Shown here: positions 1-8,576 of the stretch, piece by piece | Layout: the number at the start of each line of letters is the position of its first letter | Position numbering within the stretch: position 1 is the stretch's first letter | NCBI GenBank assembly: GCA_017542245.1 | Contig: JAFXXN010000184.1 | Coordinates: 1-35,846, forward strand | DNA from: Lachnospiraceae bacterium | Lineage (GTDB): Bacteria; Bacillota; Clostridia; Lachnospirales; Lachnospiraceae | Direction: 5' to 3' | DNA length: 35,846 bases | Notes under the pieces: model-generated | What the model was told of the DNA's origin: nothing | Database searches by the model: none | Seen by the model: only the letters and a program-made list of their open reading frames with translations | Made by a program: the position numbers and the translations under genes

Positions 1-427
1 AATTCATAACATCGAGCTTTATCCCGGACGCGGCGGCCAGCTTGTAAGAGCAGCAGGAAACGCAGCTCAGCTTATGGCTAAGGAAGGAAAGTACGCAATT
101 CTGCGTCTTCCTTCAGGCGAAATGAGAATGGTTCCGATCATCTGCCGTGCAACAATCGGCGTAATTGGAAACGGAGAGCACAACCTTGTAAACATCGGTA
201 AGGCCGGACGTAAGAGACATATGGGTATCAGACCTACCGTACGTGGTGCAGTTATGAACCCTTGCGACCATCCTCACGGTGGTGGTGAAGGAAAGAACGG
301 AATCGGTCGTCCCGGTCCTTCAACTCCTTGGGGCAAGCCCGCTCTCGGTCTTAAGACACGTAAGAAGAACAACAAGTCAAACAAGCTCATCATTCGTCGT
401 AAGAATGGTAAGGCTATAGCAAAGTAA
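1..427 (+). CDS. rplB: 50S ribosomal protein L2, C-terminal part (5' end outside window)
   Basis: The frame is open from base 2, so this is the 3' end of a longer gene; the first visible residues are [21 protein letters not shown]2 is a primary 23S rRNA-binding protein of the large subunit near the peptidyl transferase centre. The conserved C-terminal block is visible: [20 protein letters not shown], then [20 protein letters not shown] containing the invariant peptidyl-transferase-proximal histidine motif, then the basic tail ending in KAIAK. An internal ATG at base 74 is not the start, because the homologous sequence continues upstream of it. It is the first visible gene of the S10-type operon and rpsS follows after 17 nt. 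Confidence 0.97.
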   Translation, partial: IHNIELYPGRGGQLVRAAGNAAQLMAKEGKYAILRLPSGEMRMVPIICRATIGVIGNGEHNLVNIGKAGRKRHMGIRPTVRGAVMNPCDHPHGGGEGKNGIGRPGPSTPWGKPALGLKTRKKNNKSNKLIIRRKNGKAIAK

Positions 428-444
428 GAAAGGAAGGTTGACAC

Positions 445-726
445 ATGGCACGTTCGTTAAAGAAGGGACCTTTTGCAGATGATCATCTGTTAAAGAAGGT
501 TGATGCGGTTGTGAAGTCAGGCGATAAGACTGTTATTAAGACATGGTCTCGCCGTTCTACAATCTTCCCTAATTTCGTAGGACTCACTATCGCTGTTTAT
601 GATGGAAGAAAACATATTCCGGTATACGTTACCGAGGATATGGTTGGACATAAGCTTGGCGAGTTCGTAGCTACCAGAACCTATAAGGGACATGGCAAGG
701 ACGAGAAGAAGTCAGGAAAGAAATGA
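445..726 (+). CDS. rpsS: 30S ribosomal protein S19
   Basis: This 93-residue protein starts [18 protein letters not shown] and contains the family's [20 protein letters not shown] and [20 protein letters not shown] blocks, so S19 is certain. S19 forms a complex with S13 at the head of the small subunit and contacts the A-site finger. Its length matches bacterial S19 (about 92 residues). It follows rplB by 17 nt with an AGGAAGG ribosome binding site. In most Firmicutes rplV follows at once; here a 141-nt hairpin-rich spacer intervenes. Confidence 0.98.
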   Translation: MARSLKKGPFADDHLLKKVDAVVKSGDKTVIKTWSRRSTIFPNFVGLTIAVYDGRKHIPVYVTEDMVGHKLGEFVATRTYKGHGKDEKKSGKK

Positions 727-735
727 TACTAAGAA

Positions 736-846
736 ATAAATCCGAACATCACACTGCAAGCTTGCTTGCAAGTGGATGTGAGTGATTTATGAACAATAAT
801 GATTTGCAGCTAGTTCTGCAGGAAGAGTACAAGCGGAGGACCGCTT
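736..846. repeat. Hairpin-rich spacer element between rpsS and rplV
   Basis: A nested inverted repeat is visible: 736-742 pairs with 784-790, 746-750 with 775-779, 752-755 with 771-774, and 756-760 with 765-769 around a CTTG loop. The tip GCAAGCTTGCTTGC is identical to one in the rpsH-rplF spacer. Two smaller hairpins follow: GCAG/CTGC at 806-819 and AAGCGG/CCGCTT at 831-846. There is no U-tract, so it is not a classic terminator. It could be an RNA processing or regulatory structure, or a small palindromic repeat inserted in the operon. Confidence 0.6.
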
Positions 847-867
847 AAATAATAGGAGGATTCATCC

Positions 868-1254
868 ATGGCAAAAGGTCATAGATCCCAGATAAAGAGA
901 GAGAGAAATGAAAAGAAGGATACACGTCCTTCAGCAAAACTCTCATTTGCAAGAGTTTCTGTACAGAAGGCTTGCTTTGTTCTGGATGCTATAAGAGGAA
1001 AGAATGTTACAGAAGCACTTGGCATTCTGGCTTACAACCCCAGATATGCATCATCAGTAATCGAGAAGCTGCTTAAGAGCGCAATCGCAAATGCTGAGAA
1101 CAATAATGGAATGGATACATCAAAGCTTTACATTGAAGAGTGTTATGCAAACTGTGCACCTACAATCAAGAGAATGCATCCCAGGGCACAGGGCAGAGCT
1201 TATCGTATCTTAAAGAGAACCAGTCACATCACAGTAGTGCTTAATGAGAAATAA
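868..1254 (+). CDS. rplV: 50S ribosomal protein L22
   Basis: This 128-residue protein begins [20 protein letters not shown] and carries the L22 core ([34 protein letters not shown]) and the exit-tunnel beta-hairpin ending in [21 protein letters not shown]22 lines the polypeptide exit tunnel with L4. It is somewhat longer than E. coli L22 (110 residues) because of an N-terminal basic extension. The start is preceded by AGGAGGA. The gene lies in the S10 operon between the hairpin spacer and rpsC. Confidence 0.97.
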   Translation: MAKGHRSQIKRERNEKKDTRPSAKLSFARVSVQKACFVLDAIRGKNVTEALGILAYNPRYASSVIEKLLKSAIANAENNNGMDTSKLYIEECYANCAPTIKRMHPRAQGRAYRILKRTSHITVVLNEK

Positions 1255-1277
1255 TCCGGAGAAAGGAGCTAACATTT

Positions 1278-1973
1278 ATGGGACAGAAAGTAAATCCCCA
1301 TGGTTTAAGAGTCGGAGTTATCGCTGATTGGGATTCCAATTGGTATGCTGAAAGCGATTTCGCTGATAATCTTGTGGAAGATTACAATATCAGAAAGTTT
1401 TTAAAGAAAAAGTTATACAGCTCAAGCGTTTCAAGGATTGAAATTGAGCGTGCTGCTGATAAGGTTAAGGTTACCGTTCATACAGCTAAGCCCGGTATCG
1501 TTATCGGAAAAGGCGGTGAAGGTATTGAAAAGCTTAAGGCTGAGGTTTCAAAGCTTACAAAAGGGAAACTTAACCTTGAGATTAAAGAAATCAAGAGACC
1601 TGATGGAAACGCTCAGCTTGTTGCAGAGTCTATAGCTCAGCAGCTTGAGAACCGTGTTTCATTCAGACGTGCAATGAAGAGCACCATGTCAAGGACCATG
1701 AAGTCCGGCGCTAAGGGAATCAAGACATCATGTTCAGGACGTCTTGGCGGCGCAGATATGGCACGTACAGAGTTCTACAGCGAGGGCACTATCCCGCTTC
1801 AGACACTTCGTGCAGACATCGACTACGGCTTCGCAGAGGCAGATACCACATATGGTAAGGTCGGCGTTAAGGTATGGATCTATCATGGTGAGGTACTTCC
1901 TTCCAAGAAGAACAATGGCGGACGTAAGGAAGCCAGAGAAGGAAAGGAAGCCAAGGAAGGGAGCGTGAAGTAA
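1278..1973 (+). CDS. rpsC: 30S ribosomal protein S3
   Basis: This 231-residue protein starts [15 protein letters not shown], the invariant S3 N-terminus. A KH domain follows with the GxxG loop in [15 protein letters not shown] (about residues 72-86), then the C-terminal domain with [18 protein letters not shown] and [21 protein letters not shown]3 sits at the mRNA entry channel and contributes to ribosomal helicase activity. The basic C-tail is typical of the family. The stop is one base before the rplP start, indicating tight translational linkage. Confidence 0.98.
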   Translation: MGQKVNPHGLRVGVIADWDSNWYAESDFADNLVEDYNIRKFLKKKLYSSSVSRIEIERAADKVKVTVHTAKPGIVIGKGGEGIEKLKAEVSKLTKGKLNLEIKEIKRPDGNAQLVAESIAQQLENRVSFRRAMKSTMSRTMKSGAKGIKTSCSGRLGGADMARTEFYSEGTIPLQTLRADIDYGFAEADTTYGKVGVKVWIYHGEVLPSKKNNGGRKEAREGKEAKEGSVK

Positions 1974-1974
1974 T

Positions 1975-2412
1975 ATGTTACTGCCCAAGAGAGTAAAACA
2001 TAGAAAACAGTTCCGCGGAACTATGAGAGGAAAGGCAATGCGTGGCAATACACTTGCATACGGAGATTATGGTCTTGTTGCTACCGAGCCTGCATGGATT
2101 AAGTCAAATCAGATAGAGGCAGCCCGTGTTGCCATGACACGTTATATCAAGCGTGGCGGTCAGGTATGGATTAAGATATTCCCTGACAAGCCCGTAACCA
2201 CCAAGCCTGCTGAAACACGTATGGGTTCCGGTAAAGGAACTTGTGAGTACTGGGTAGCAGTTGTTAAGCCCGGACGCGTAATGTTCGAGATTGCCGGTGT
2301 AAGCGAAGAGGTTGCAAAAGAGGCATTACGTCTTGCTATGCATAAGCTTCCTGTTAAGTGCAAGATCGCATCGAAGGCTGATTTAGAAGGAGGTGCCGGC
2401 AGTGAAGAGTAA
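1975..2412 (+). CDS. rplP: 50S ribosomal protein L16
   Basis: This 145-residue protein starts [20 protein letters not shown], matching bacterial L16, and contains [33 protein letters not shown] and [21 protein letters not shown]16 organises the A-site tRNA-binding region of the large subunit. Its ATG lies one base after the rpsC stop, and its 3' end overlaps the start of rpmC by 11 nt. The rpmC ribosome binding site therefore lies inside rplP, so the two are probably translationally coupled. Confidence 0.98.
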   Translation: MLLPKRVKHRKQFRGTMRGKAMRGNTLAYGDYGLVATEPAWIKSNQIEAARVAMTRYIKRGGQVWIKIFPDKPVTTKPAETRMGSGKGTCEYWVAVVKPGRVMFEIAGVSEEVAKEALRLAMHKLPVKCKIASKADLEGGAGSEE

Positions 2413-2608
2413 GAGTTATATCGAAGACCTCAGAAAGAAGTCGGAGACAGAATTAAATGAAGAATTAGTAGCTGCTAAGAAGGAACTTTTCAATTTAAGA
2501 TTCCAGAATGCAACTAATCAGTTAGAGAATACAAGCAGAATCTCAGAGGTAAAGAGAAACATTGCCAGAATCAACACCTGCCTCACAGCAGCAAGAAACC
2601 AGGCATGA
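2402..2608 (+). CDS. rpmC: 50S ribosomal protein L29
   Basis: I read this as a 68-residue protein starting [20 protein letters not shown] from a GTG at 2402. An AGGAGG at 2388-2393 is 8 nt upstream of it; an in-frame GTG at 2393 overlaps that site and cannot be the start. The L29 signature [20 protein letters not shown] and the two-helix coiled shape are clear. L29 lies near the tunnel exit and contacts SRP and trigger factor. It overlaps the 3' end of rplP. Confidence 0.95.
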   Translation: MKSKSYIEDLRKKSETELNEELVAAKKELFNLRFQNATNQLENTSRISEVKRNIARINTCLTAARNQA

Positions 2609-2631
2609 TCAGGTAGGAAAGGAGAATAGCT

Positions 2632-2886
2632 GTGGAAAGAAATCTTAGAAAAGTTCGTACCGGCAAGGTAATAAGCGATAAGATGGATAAGACGATCGTT
2701 GTAGCAGTTGTAGATAACGTAAGACATCCTCTTTACAATAAGATCGTTAAGAGAACATACAAGTTAAAGGCTCATGACGAGAACAATGAGTGCAAGATCG
2801 GCGACAGAGTAAAGGTTATGGAGACCAGACCTCTTTCAAAGGATAAGAGATGGAGACTTGTTGAGATTATTGAGAAGGCTAAATAA
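2632..2886 (+). CDS. rpsQ: 30S ribosomal protein S17
   Basis: This 84-residue protein starts [20 protein letters not shown] from a GTG codon and shows the S17 OB-fold blocks [20 protein letters not shown] and the typical [20 protein letters not shown]17 is a primary 16S rRNA-binding protein. An AAAGGAG site precedes the GTG. Length is the usual one for Firmicutes (about 85 residues). Confidence 0.97.
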   Translation: MERNLRKVRTGKVISDKMDKTIVVAVVDNVRHPLYNKIVKRTYKLKAHDENNECKIGDRVKVMETRPLSKDKRWRLVEIIEKAK

Positions 2887-2905
2887 GCTTTAGGAAGGAG
2901 TTAAC

Positions 2906-3274
2906 ATGATTCAATCTGAATCCAGACTGAGAGTTGCCGATAATACCGGTGCGAAGGAACTCCTTTGTATCCGCGTAATGGGCGGCTCAACCAGAAGATA
3001 TGCAAATATTGGCGATACAATCATTGCAACCGTTAAGGATGCAACACCCGGCGGAGTTGTTAAAAAGGGTGAAGTTGTTAAAGCAGTTGTTGTGCGTTCA
3101 GTAAAGGGCGCTCATCGTAAGGACGGTTCATACATCAGATTTGATGAGAACGCAGCAGTTATCATCAAGGATGATCTTACACCTAAGGGAACACGTATAT
3201 TTGGACCCGTAGCCAGAGAGTTAAGAGAGAAACAGTTTATGAAGATAGTTTCTCTTGCTCCTGAAGTATTATAA
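2906..3274 (+). CDS. rplN: 50S ribosomal protein L14
   Basis: This 122-residue protein starts [20 protein letters not shown], the L14 N-terminus, and has [20 protein letters not shown] and the C-terminal [21 protein letters not shown]14 forms intersubunit bridges with helix 14 of 16S rRNA and contacts L19. Length is exactly typical. It sits between rpsQ and rplX as in other Firmicutes spc operons. Confidence 0.98.
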   Translation: MIQSESRLRVADNTGAKELLCIRVMGGSTRRYANIGDTIIATVKDATPGGVVKKGEVVKAVVVRSVKGAHRKDGSYIRFDENAAVIIKDDLTPKGTRIFGPVARELREKQFMKIVSLAPEVL

Positions 3275-3287
3275 GGAGGAACCGTAT

Positions 3288-3590
3288 ATGTTAAAGATTA
3301 AGAAGGGTGATAACGTAAGAATTATCACCGGTAAAGATAAAGGCAAAGATGGCAAGGTTCTGAAGGTAGTTGATGGCAAGAAAGTAATCGTTGAGGGCTG
3401 TAACCAGGTAACAAAGCACTCAAAGCCCAGCCAGGAAAACCCTAAGGGCGGAATTGTTAAGAAGGAAGCACCTGTTGACATTTCGAACGTAATGTACATC
3501 TACAAAGGAAAGCCCACCAGACTCGGCTTTAAGATTGTTGATGGCAAGAAGGTTCGTTTTGCTAAATCTACAGGTGATGTCATTGACTAA
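3288..3590 (+). CDS. rplX: 50S ribosomal protein L24
   Basis: This is a 100-residue KOW-domain protein starting MLKIKKGDNVRIITGKDKGK, followed by GKVLKVVDGKKVIVEGCNQV and GGIVKKEAPVDISNVMYI. L24 is an assembly initiator of the large subunit. I place the start at ATG 3288 behind AAGGAGG. An in-frame upstream ATG at 3255 lies inside rplN and would add 11 unrelated residues. Confidence 0.97.
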   Translation: MLKIKKGDNVRIITGKDKGKDGKVLKVVDGKKVIVEGCNQVTKHSKPSQENPKGGIVKKEAPVDISNVMYIYKGKPTRLGFKIVDGKKVRFAKSTGDVID

Positions 3591-3611
3591 TCAGAATAGG
3601 AGGAAAAGACT

Positions 3612-4151
3612 TTGGCTCGTTTAAAAGATTTTTATTTTGAAACAGTTAGGGACGCTATGGTTAAAAAGTTTGGCTACAAGAACCCCATGGAAATCCCGAA
3701 GATTGAAAAAATCGTTGTAAATATGGGCGTTGGTGAAGCTAAAGAGAATATTAAGGCTCTTGAGTCAGCTATTAAGGATATGGAAATCATCACCGGACAG
3801 AAAGCTGTTATCACCAAGGCTAAGAAGTCAATTGCTAACTTCAAGATCCGTGAAGGTGTTTCGATCGGATGTAAGACAACCCTCCGTGGCGAGAAGATGT
3901 ACGAGTTCATGGACAGACTTATAAACCTTTCACTTCCCCGTGTTCGTGACTTCAGAGGTGTTAATCCTAACGCATTTGATGGAAGAGGAAACTACTCATT
4001 AGGTATCAAGGAACAGCTTGTGTTCCCTGAAATCGAGTACGATAAGGTTGACAAAGTAAGAGGTATGGACGTTTGTTTCGTTACTACGGCTAAGACAGAT
4101 GAAGAAGCTCGTGAGTTACTCAGACTCTTCAGTATGCCGTTCGCTAAGTGA
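3612..4151 (+). CDS. rplE: 50S ribosomal protein L5
   Basis: This 179-residue protein uses a TTG start (3612) placed 8 nt after AGGAGG, reading [20 protein letters not shown]. Conserved L5 blocks are [40 protein letters not shown] and the loop segment [21 protein letters not shown]5 binds 5S rRNA and contacts P-site tRNA. Length matches bacterial L5 (about 179). The rare TTG start may tune its expression relative to neighbours; that is inference. Confidence 0.97.
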   Translation: MARLKDFYFETVRDAMVKKFGYKNPMEIPKIEKIVVNMGVGEAKENIKALESAIKDMEIITGQKAVITKAKKSIANFKIREGVSIGCKTTLRGEKMYEFMDRLINLSLPRVRDFRGVNPNAFDGRGNYSLGIKEQLVFPEIEYDKVDKVRGMDVCFVTTAKTDEEARELLRLFSMPFAK

Positions 4152-4164
4152 TAAGGAGGATTTT

Positions 4165-4350
4165 ATGGCAAAGTTATCAATGAAATTAAAACAGCAGCGT
4201 CCCGCTAAATTCTCTACCAGAGCGTATACACGCTGCAGAATCTGCGGACGTCCTCATGCTGTATTACGTAAGTATGGTATCTGCAGAATCTGTTTCCGTG
4301 AGTTAGCATACAACGGCCAGATACCCGGTGTTAAGAAAGCAAGCTGGTAA
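4165..4350 (+). CDS. rpsN: 30S ribosomal protein S14, zinc-binding type Z
   Basis: This 61-residue protein starts [20 protein letters not shown] and carries four cysteines at 24, 27, 40 and 43 (CRIC and CRIC pairs), the zinc ribbon of the short S14 form. It ends in the canonical PGVKKASW. S14 helps assemble the head of the small subunit. The start at 4165 has AAGGAGG upstream; the in-frame upstream ATG at 4099 lies inside rplE. Genomes with the zinc form sometimes keep a zinc-free paralogue elsewhere, which cannot be judged here. Confidence 0.97.
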   Translation: MAKLSMKLKQQRPAKFSTRAYTRCRICGRPHAVLRKYGICRICFRELAYNGQIPGVKKASW

Positions 4351-4368
4351 GAAGGAGGTTAATTTATT

Positions 4369-4770
4369 ATGATGAACAGCGATCCTATTGCAGATATGCT
4401 TACAAGAATCCGTAATGCAAATACTGCAAAGCATGATACAGTAGATGTTCCCGCTTCAAAGATGAAGCTTTCAATCGCAAACATCCTTCTTACTGAAGGT
4501 TACATTAAGAGTTTTGAGCTTGTCAATGCAGGAACATATGATAATATCCATATTACTCTTAAGTATGGCAAGGATAAGAATGATAAGGTTCTTACCGGCT
4601 TAAAGAGAATTTCAAAACCCGGTCTTCGTGTATATGCTGATGTTGAGAACCTTCCTAAGGTACTTGGCGGACTTGGAACAGCCATCATCTCAACAAACAA
4701 GGGTGTTATCACCGATAAGGAAGCACGTAAGGCTAATGTAGGCGGAGAAGTACTGTGTTTCATATGGTAA
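4369..4770 (+). CDS. rpsH: 30S ribosomal protein S8
   Basis: This 133-residue protein begins [20 protein letters not shown] and ends with the S8 C-terminal motif [20 protein letters not shown] followed by GEVLCFIW. S8 is a central-domain 16S rRNA-binding protein. In many bacteria it is also the translational repressor of the spc operon, acting on an mRNA mimic of its rRNA site. ATG 4369 and ATG 4372 are adjacent; the first is better spaced from AGGAGG. A 239-nt palindrome-rich gap follows before rplF. Confidence 0.97.
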   Translation: MMNSDPIADMLTRIRNANTAKHDTVDVPASKMKLSIANILLTEGYIKSFELVNAGTYDNIHITLKYGKDKNDKVLTGLKRISKPGLRVYADVENLPKVLGGLGTAIISTNKGVITDKEARKANVGGEVLCFIW

Positions 4771-4782
4771 AAAGCAGAGTGA

Positions 4783-4954
4783 GTATTCTAACATAAGACG
4801 CAAGCTTGCTTGCAGGCTTATGGGAGAATACGAGCGAGCAAATCCATGAACAAGAAGCGATGCGAAGTATCGCGAGATTGTGAATGGATTTGAGGATTGC
4901 GAGAGCGAAGCGGAGCAATCCGTAGCTTTTTAGAAGCTACAAGCGTAGCAATCC
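4783..4954. repeat. Compound palindromic spacer between rpsH and rplF
   Basis: At least four inverted repeats are packed here. Hairpin A pairs 4783-4789 with 4825-4831 and 4792-4797 with 4817-4822, with tip GCAAGCTTGCTTGC (4800-4813). Hairpin B pairs AAATCCAT 4840-4847 with 4884-4891, with an inner GCGAT/ATCGC stem. Hairpin C pairs GGATTGC 4894-4900 with 4915-4921, and GCAATCC recurs at 4948-4954. Hairpin D is GTAGCTT/AAGCTAC at 4922-4940. The A tip is identical to that in the rpsS-rplV spacer. There is no obvious intrinsic terminator and no convincing gene. It may be a mobile palindromic repeat or an mRNA processing or regulatory element. Confidence 0.65.
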
Positions 4955-5009
4955 TTTGTCTTTTGAATATAAAAATGTTAAGGTTTTAATCTAATTAGGA
5001 GGTACGGGC

Positions 5010-5549
5010 ATGTCACGTATAGGTAAGATGCCAATCGCTATTCCCGTAGGCGTAAGCGTGGATATAGCAGAAAATAATCTGGTTACCGTAAAGGGACCTA
5101 AAGGAACTCTTACAAGAGTTATTGCACCTGAGATGGAGATTAAACAGGAAGGTGCAGAGTTAGTAGTAAACAGACCTAACGACCTTAAGAGAAACAAGTC
5201 TTTACACGGACTTACAAGAACTCTTATTAACAATATGGTTGTTGGTGTTACAAAGGGCTATGAAGAGACACTTGAAATCAACGGTGTTGGTTACAAGGCT
5301 GCTAAGGAAGGAAAGACCCTCGTATTAAACCTTGGTTATTCCCATCCTATAAAAATGACAGATCCTGATGGAATCGAATCAACAGTTGATAACAACAAGA
5401 TTGTTATTAAGGGCATTGATAAAGAGAAAGTTGGTCAGTATGCTGCTGAAATCAGAGACAAGAGAAGACCTGAGCCTTATAAGGGCAAGGGAATCAAGTA
5501 CGCTGAAGAAGTAATCAGACGTAAGGCCGGCAAGACAGGAAAGAAATAA
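5010..5549 (+). CDS. rplF: 50S ribosomal protein L6
   Basis: This 179-residue protein begins [20 protein letters not shown]. It has the two tandem L6 folds, including [20 protein letters not shown] and the C-terminal signature [21 protein letters not shown]6 sits near the factor-binding site of the large subunit. The start follows AGGAGG. It is the first gene after the palindromic spacer, so expression downstream depends on RNA polymerase passing that region or on an unseen promoter in it. Confidence 0.98.
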   Translation: MSRIGKMPIAIPVGVSVDIAENNLVTVKGPKGTLTRVIAPEMEIKQEGAELVVNRPNDLKRNKSLHGLTRTLINNMVVGVTKGYEETLEINGVGYKAAKEGKTLVLNLGYSHPIKMTDPDGIESTVDNNKIVIKGIDKEKVGQYAAEIRDKRRPEPYKGKGIKYAEEVIRRKAGKTGKK

Positions 5550-5563
5550 GGAGGGACTAAAGA

Positions 5564-5932
5564 ATGTTTAAGAAAGAAAGCAGAACAAAAATTCGTGAAA
5601 AGAAGCATATGAAGGTTCGCAATCGTTTCTCCGGTACAGCTGAAAGACCCCGTCTTGCAGTTTTCAGAAGCAATGAGCATATGTATGCTCAGATCATAGA
5701 CGATACCGTAGGTAACACACTGGTTGCTGCATCAACGGTTGAGAAGGATGTTAAGGCAGAACTTGAACATACAAATACTGTTGAAGCTGCTTCCTATCTT
5801 GGAACTGTAATTGCAAAGAGAGCTCTTGATAAGGGAATCAAGACAGTTGTATTTGACCGTGGCGGTTTCATATATCAGGGCAAGGTTCAGGCTTTGGCTG
5901 AGGCAGCCAGAGAAGCCGGCCTTGAATTCTAA
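5564..5932 (+). CDS. rplR: 50S ribosomal protein L18
   Basis: This 122-residue protein starts [20 protein letters not shown] and contains [20 protein letters not shown] and the C-terminal [20 protein letters not shown], all typical of L18, the 5S rRNA-binding partner of L5. Length is the normal 120 or so. It is 14 nt downstream of rplF with AAGGAGG as ribosome binding site and is followed by rpsE after 13 nt. Confidence 0.98.
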   Translation: MFKKESRTKIREKKHMKVRNRFSGTAERPRLAVFRSNEHMYAQIIDDTVGNTLVAASTVEKDVKAELEHTNTVEAASYLGTVIAKRALDKGIKTVVFDRGGFIYQGKVQALAEAAREAGLEF

Positions 5933-5945
5933 GAGGAGGAGACAG

Positions 5946-6455
5946 ATGAGACGTTCAATAATTGATACCACAGGCATGGAATTAGAAGATAAAGTTGTTG
6001 CCATCAAGCGTGTTACAAAGGTTGTTAAGGGCGGACGTAACATGAGATTCTCTGCACTTGTTGTTGTAGGTGACAAGAAGGGTCATGTTGGTGCAGGACT
6101 TGGCAAGGCAGCTGAAATACCTGAAGCTATCCGTAAGGGCAAGGAAGCAGCCTTAAAGCACATGATAGAGCTTCCTCTTGACGAGAACGGAAGCGTTCCT
6201 CATGATTATATCGGAAAATTTGGTTCAGCTACAGTTCTTATGAAGCGTAGTCCCGAAGGTACCGGTATTATCGCCGGAGGTCCTGTTCGTAACGTTTTGG
6301 AGCTTGCAGGCTTCAAGAACATTCGTACTAAGTCACTTGGCTCTAACAATAAGCAGAATGTAGTTCTTGCTACAATCGAAGGCTTAAGCCAGCTTAAGAC
6401 TCCCGAGCAGGTTGCTGCTGCTCGCGGCATCAGCTTAGAAGAGCTTATGGCTTGA
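5946..6455 (+). CDS. rpsE: 30S ribosomal protein S5
   Basis: I choose ATG 5946, 169 residues, starting [20 protein letters not shown] behind AGGAGGA; the same frame stays open upstream into rplR but that part is unrelated. S5 blocks are [40 protein letters not shown] and [21 protein letters not shown]5 lies at the mRNA channel and affects translational fidelity. The N-terminus is a bit more acidic and shorter than in E. coli. Confidence 0.97.
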   Translation: MRRSIIDTTGMELEDKVVAIKRVTKVVKGGRNMRFSALVVVGDKKGHVGAGLGKAAEIPEAIRKGKEAALKHMIELPLDENGSVPHDYIGKFGSATVLMKRSPEGTGIIAGGPVRNVLELAGFKNIRTKSLGSNNKQNVVLATIEGLSQLKTPEQVAAARGISLEELMA

Positions 6456-6471
6456 TGATAAGGAGGATATC

Positions 6472-6654
6472 ATGGCAGATAAATTAAAGGTTACACTTGT
6501 AAAATCTACTATTAGTGCCCTTCCTAAGCATAAGAAGACTGTTGAAGCATTAGGACTTAACAAGCTTAATTCTTCAAATGTTCTTCCGAACAACGAGGCT
6601 GTAAAGGGAATGATTTTCCAGGTTAAACATCTGGTTAAGGTAGAAGAAATCTAA
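6472..6654 (+). CDS. rpmD: 50S ribosomal protein L30
   Basis: This short 60-residue protein starts MADKLKVTLVKSTISALPKH and ends VKGMIFQVKHLVKVEEI, the L30 layout with the LVKSxIxxxPKxKKTVEALGL core. It belongs to the large subunit and is non-essential in some lineages. An AAGGAGG precedes the ATG. It lies in the usual order rpsE-rpmD-rplO. Confidence 0.96.
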   Translation: MADKLKVTLVKSTISALPKHKKTVEALGLNKLNSSNVLPNNEAVKGMIFQVKHLVKVEEI

Positions 6655-6702
6655 TCGATAATGAAGATGGATATTCCATCTCATATCGGAAAGGAGAAAA
6701 GA

Positions 6703-7146
6703 ATGAATTTATCAGATTTAAGACCTGCCGAGGGTTCGGTTAAGAGCAACAATTTCCGTAAGGGTCGTGGTCACGCTTCCGGAAACGGAAAGACAGCAGG
6801 TTATGGTCATAAAGGTCAGAAGGCTCGTTCCGGACGTCCGAGAGCAGGTTTTGAAGGAGGTCAGAACCCCCTCTTCAGAAGACTTCCCAAGAGAGGCTTC
6901 AGATGCAGAAACTCTAAGGAAATTATCACTATTAATGTCAGCATGCTTGAAAACCGTTATGAGAACGGTGCTGACGTTACCATTGAAAGTCTTATGGATG
7001 TAGGTCTTATAACCAATCCTAAGGATGGAGTAAAAATACTTGGGAATGGAGAATTAACCAAGAAACTCAACGTGAAGGTGAATGCGTATAGCGCTACAGC
7101 TAAAGAGAAGATTGAGTCACTTGGTGGAAAAGCAGAGGTGATCTGA
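6703..7146 (+). CDS. rplO: 50S ribosomal protein L15
   Basis: This 147-residue protein begins [20 protein letters not shown]. It has the glycine/arginine-rich extension [20 protein letters not shown] followed by [20 protein letters not shown], and the C-terminal domain. L15 is a late-assembly large-subunit protein. The ATG at 6703 follows AAAGGAG and matches the family start. An in-frame ATG at 6661 would add 14 residues not found in L15 and has no good ribosome binding site. Confidence 0.96.
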   Translation: MNLSDLRPAEGSVKSNNFRKGRGHASGNGKTAGYGHKGQKARSGRPRAGFEGGQNPLFRRLPKRGFRCRNSKEIITINVSMLENRYENGADVTIESLMDVGLITNPKDGVKILGNGELTKKLNVKVNAYSATAKEKIESLGGKAEVI

Positions 7147-7147
7147 T

Positions 7148-8485
7148 ATGTTTAAAACAGTCATCAATGCGTTTAAGGTTAAAGAGATCAGGATGAGACT
7201 GTTATTCACGCTGTTTTGCCTGGTAATAGTCAGAATCGGTTCCAACATAACCGTTCCCTCCATAAACAGTTCAATGCTTGCTGATTGGGCTAATTCTCAG
7301 CTTGCAAGCGGTCTGCTGGGTACACTTACCGGAGGAGCATTATCAAGTCTTTCAATTTTTGCATTAAGTATTTCTCCGTACATCAACGCAGAAATTATCA
7401 TGCAGCTGCTTACCATCGCAATTCCACGCTTGGAAGAAATGCAGAAAGATGGTGAGGACGGAAGACAGAAGATTCAGAAGATTTCAAGATACTTAACAGT
7501 AGTTCTTGCACTTATTGAATCAACTGCCATGGCTATAAGCTTTGGTAGATCAAACTACTTTGTAAGCGGTACATCTTCATTTACAGAAGTAGCTACAGTT
7601 GCTCTTGCGTTTACAGCAGGTACTGTATTCCTTATGTGGCTTGGCGACAAGATCACTGAGAAGGGTGTTGGAAACGGTATTTCCGTTATCCTTCTTATAA
7701 ACATAGTTGCCCGTCTTCCTCAAGACTTAAATACTCTTGTTACTACATTCATTGTAAATGCTAATTCTTTGGTATGGGCTATTATTAGCGGTGTTATCAT
7801 TGCAGCCATTATCTTTGGTATGGTTGTTCTGATCGTTCTTCTTCAGGATGCTGAAAGAAGGATCCCCGTACAATATACAAGAAAGATTGTAGGACGTAAG
7901 CAGGTCGGCGGACAGGGTTCAAGTATTCCTTTGAAGGTTAATACTTCAGGCGTACTTCCCGTAATTTTTGCTATGTCAATTCTTCAGTTCCCTATCATCA
8001 TCGCTTCATTCTTTGGTGTACAGGGAATGAGAGAAAACGGCAGTTTTGGAAACAAACTTCTGTATCTCATCGATCAGAATCACTGGTTCCATTTAACTCC
8101 CGAAGGTGAATTCAAGTATACTATCGGTGCTATAATTTATATCGCATTGATCTTGTTCTTCGCATATTTCTATACGGCAGTTTCATTTAACCCTATAGAG
8201 ATTTCGAACAACTTAAAGAAACAGGGTGGATTTATTCCCGGTATGAGACCCGGAAAGCCTACGGCTGATTATCTTACAAGTATTCTTAACAAGATCATAT
8301 TTATTGGTGCTATCGCATTAAGTATAGTTGCAATTCTTCCTATATTCTTTACAGGAATCTTTGACGTAAGCGTATCATTTGCTGCAACATCTATCATAAT
8401 CGTTGTCGGCGTTGTATTAGAGACAATGAAGCAGATAGAGTCAATGATGGCAGTTCGTCATTATAAGGGATTTCTTGATAGCTAA
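7148..8485 (+). CDS. secY: Preprotein translocase subunit SecY
   Basis: This 445-residue integral membrane protein has the ten-helix SecY layout. Seen are the plug-region motif LSSLSIFALSISPYINAEII, the cytosolic loop ERRIPVQYTRKIVGRKQVGG (C4), the C5 loop NLKKQGGFIPGMRPGKPTAD, and the C-terminal tail with MKQIESMMAVRHYKGF. SecY is the channel of the Sec translocon, working with SecE, SecG and SecA. It starts two bases after the rplO stop, so coupling is tight. A GC-rich terminator-like hairpin follows 14 nt after its stop, then a 420-nt gap before adk. Confidence 0.98.
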   Translation: MFKTVINAFKVKEIRMRLLFTLFCLVIVRIGSNITVPSINSSMLADWANSQLASGLLGTLTGGALSSLSIFALSISPYINAEIIMQLLTIAIPRLEEMQKDGEDGRQKIQKISRYLTVVLALIESTAMAISFGRSNYFVSGTSSFTEVATVALAFTAGTVFLMWLGDKITEKGVGNGISVILLINIVARLPQDLNTLVTTFIVNANSLVWAIISGVIIAAIIFGMVVLIVLLQDAERRIPVQYTRKIVGRKQVGGQGSSIPLKVNTSGVLPVIFAMSILQFPIIIASFFGVQGMRENGSFGNKLLYLIDQNHWFHLTPEGEFKYTIGAIIYIALILFFAYFYTAVSFNPIEISNNLKKQGGFIPGMRPGKPTADYLTSILNKIIFIGAIALSIVAILPIFFTGIFDVSVSFAATSIIIVVGVVLETMKQIESMMAVRHYKGFLDS

Positions 8486-8499
8486 GTAATTCATTTGCA

Positions 8500-8528
8500 C
8501 CGGCGGGGATTTTTCCTCGCCGGGTTTT
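8500..8528 (+). terminator. Probable terminator after secY
   Basis: A 10-bp stem (8500-8509 with 8514-8523, one G-U wobble) with a TTTT loop is followed by GTTTTG. The U-tract is short, so termination may be partial, which would allow readthrough into adk. Confidence 0.6.
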
Positions 8529-8576
8529 GTGGTATAGTGTGGGTATAAAACATTATAGAGACTTGCTTATCCGAAC

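Noticed and set aside
789-848. 19-codon ORF (MNNNDLQLVLQEEYKRRTA) in the rpsS-rplV gap
   Set aside because: Its ATG lies in the stem of the hairpin, no ribosome binding site is present, and the gap is explained better as inverted repeats.
1734-2048. Minus-strand open frames inside ribosomal genes (for example across rpsC-rplP)
   Set aside because: They are antisense to certain ribosomal genes, without ribosome binding sites or recognisable products.
6661-6702. Extended N-terminus for L15 from ATG 6661
   Set aside because: The added 14 residues are not part of L15, and the AAAGGAG site sits before ATG 6703.
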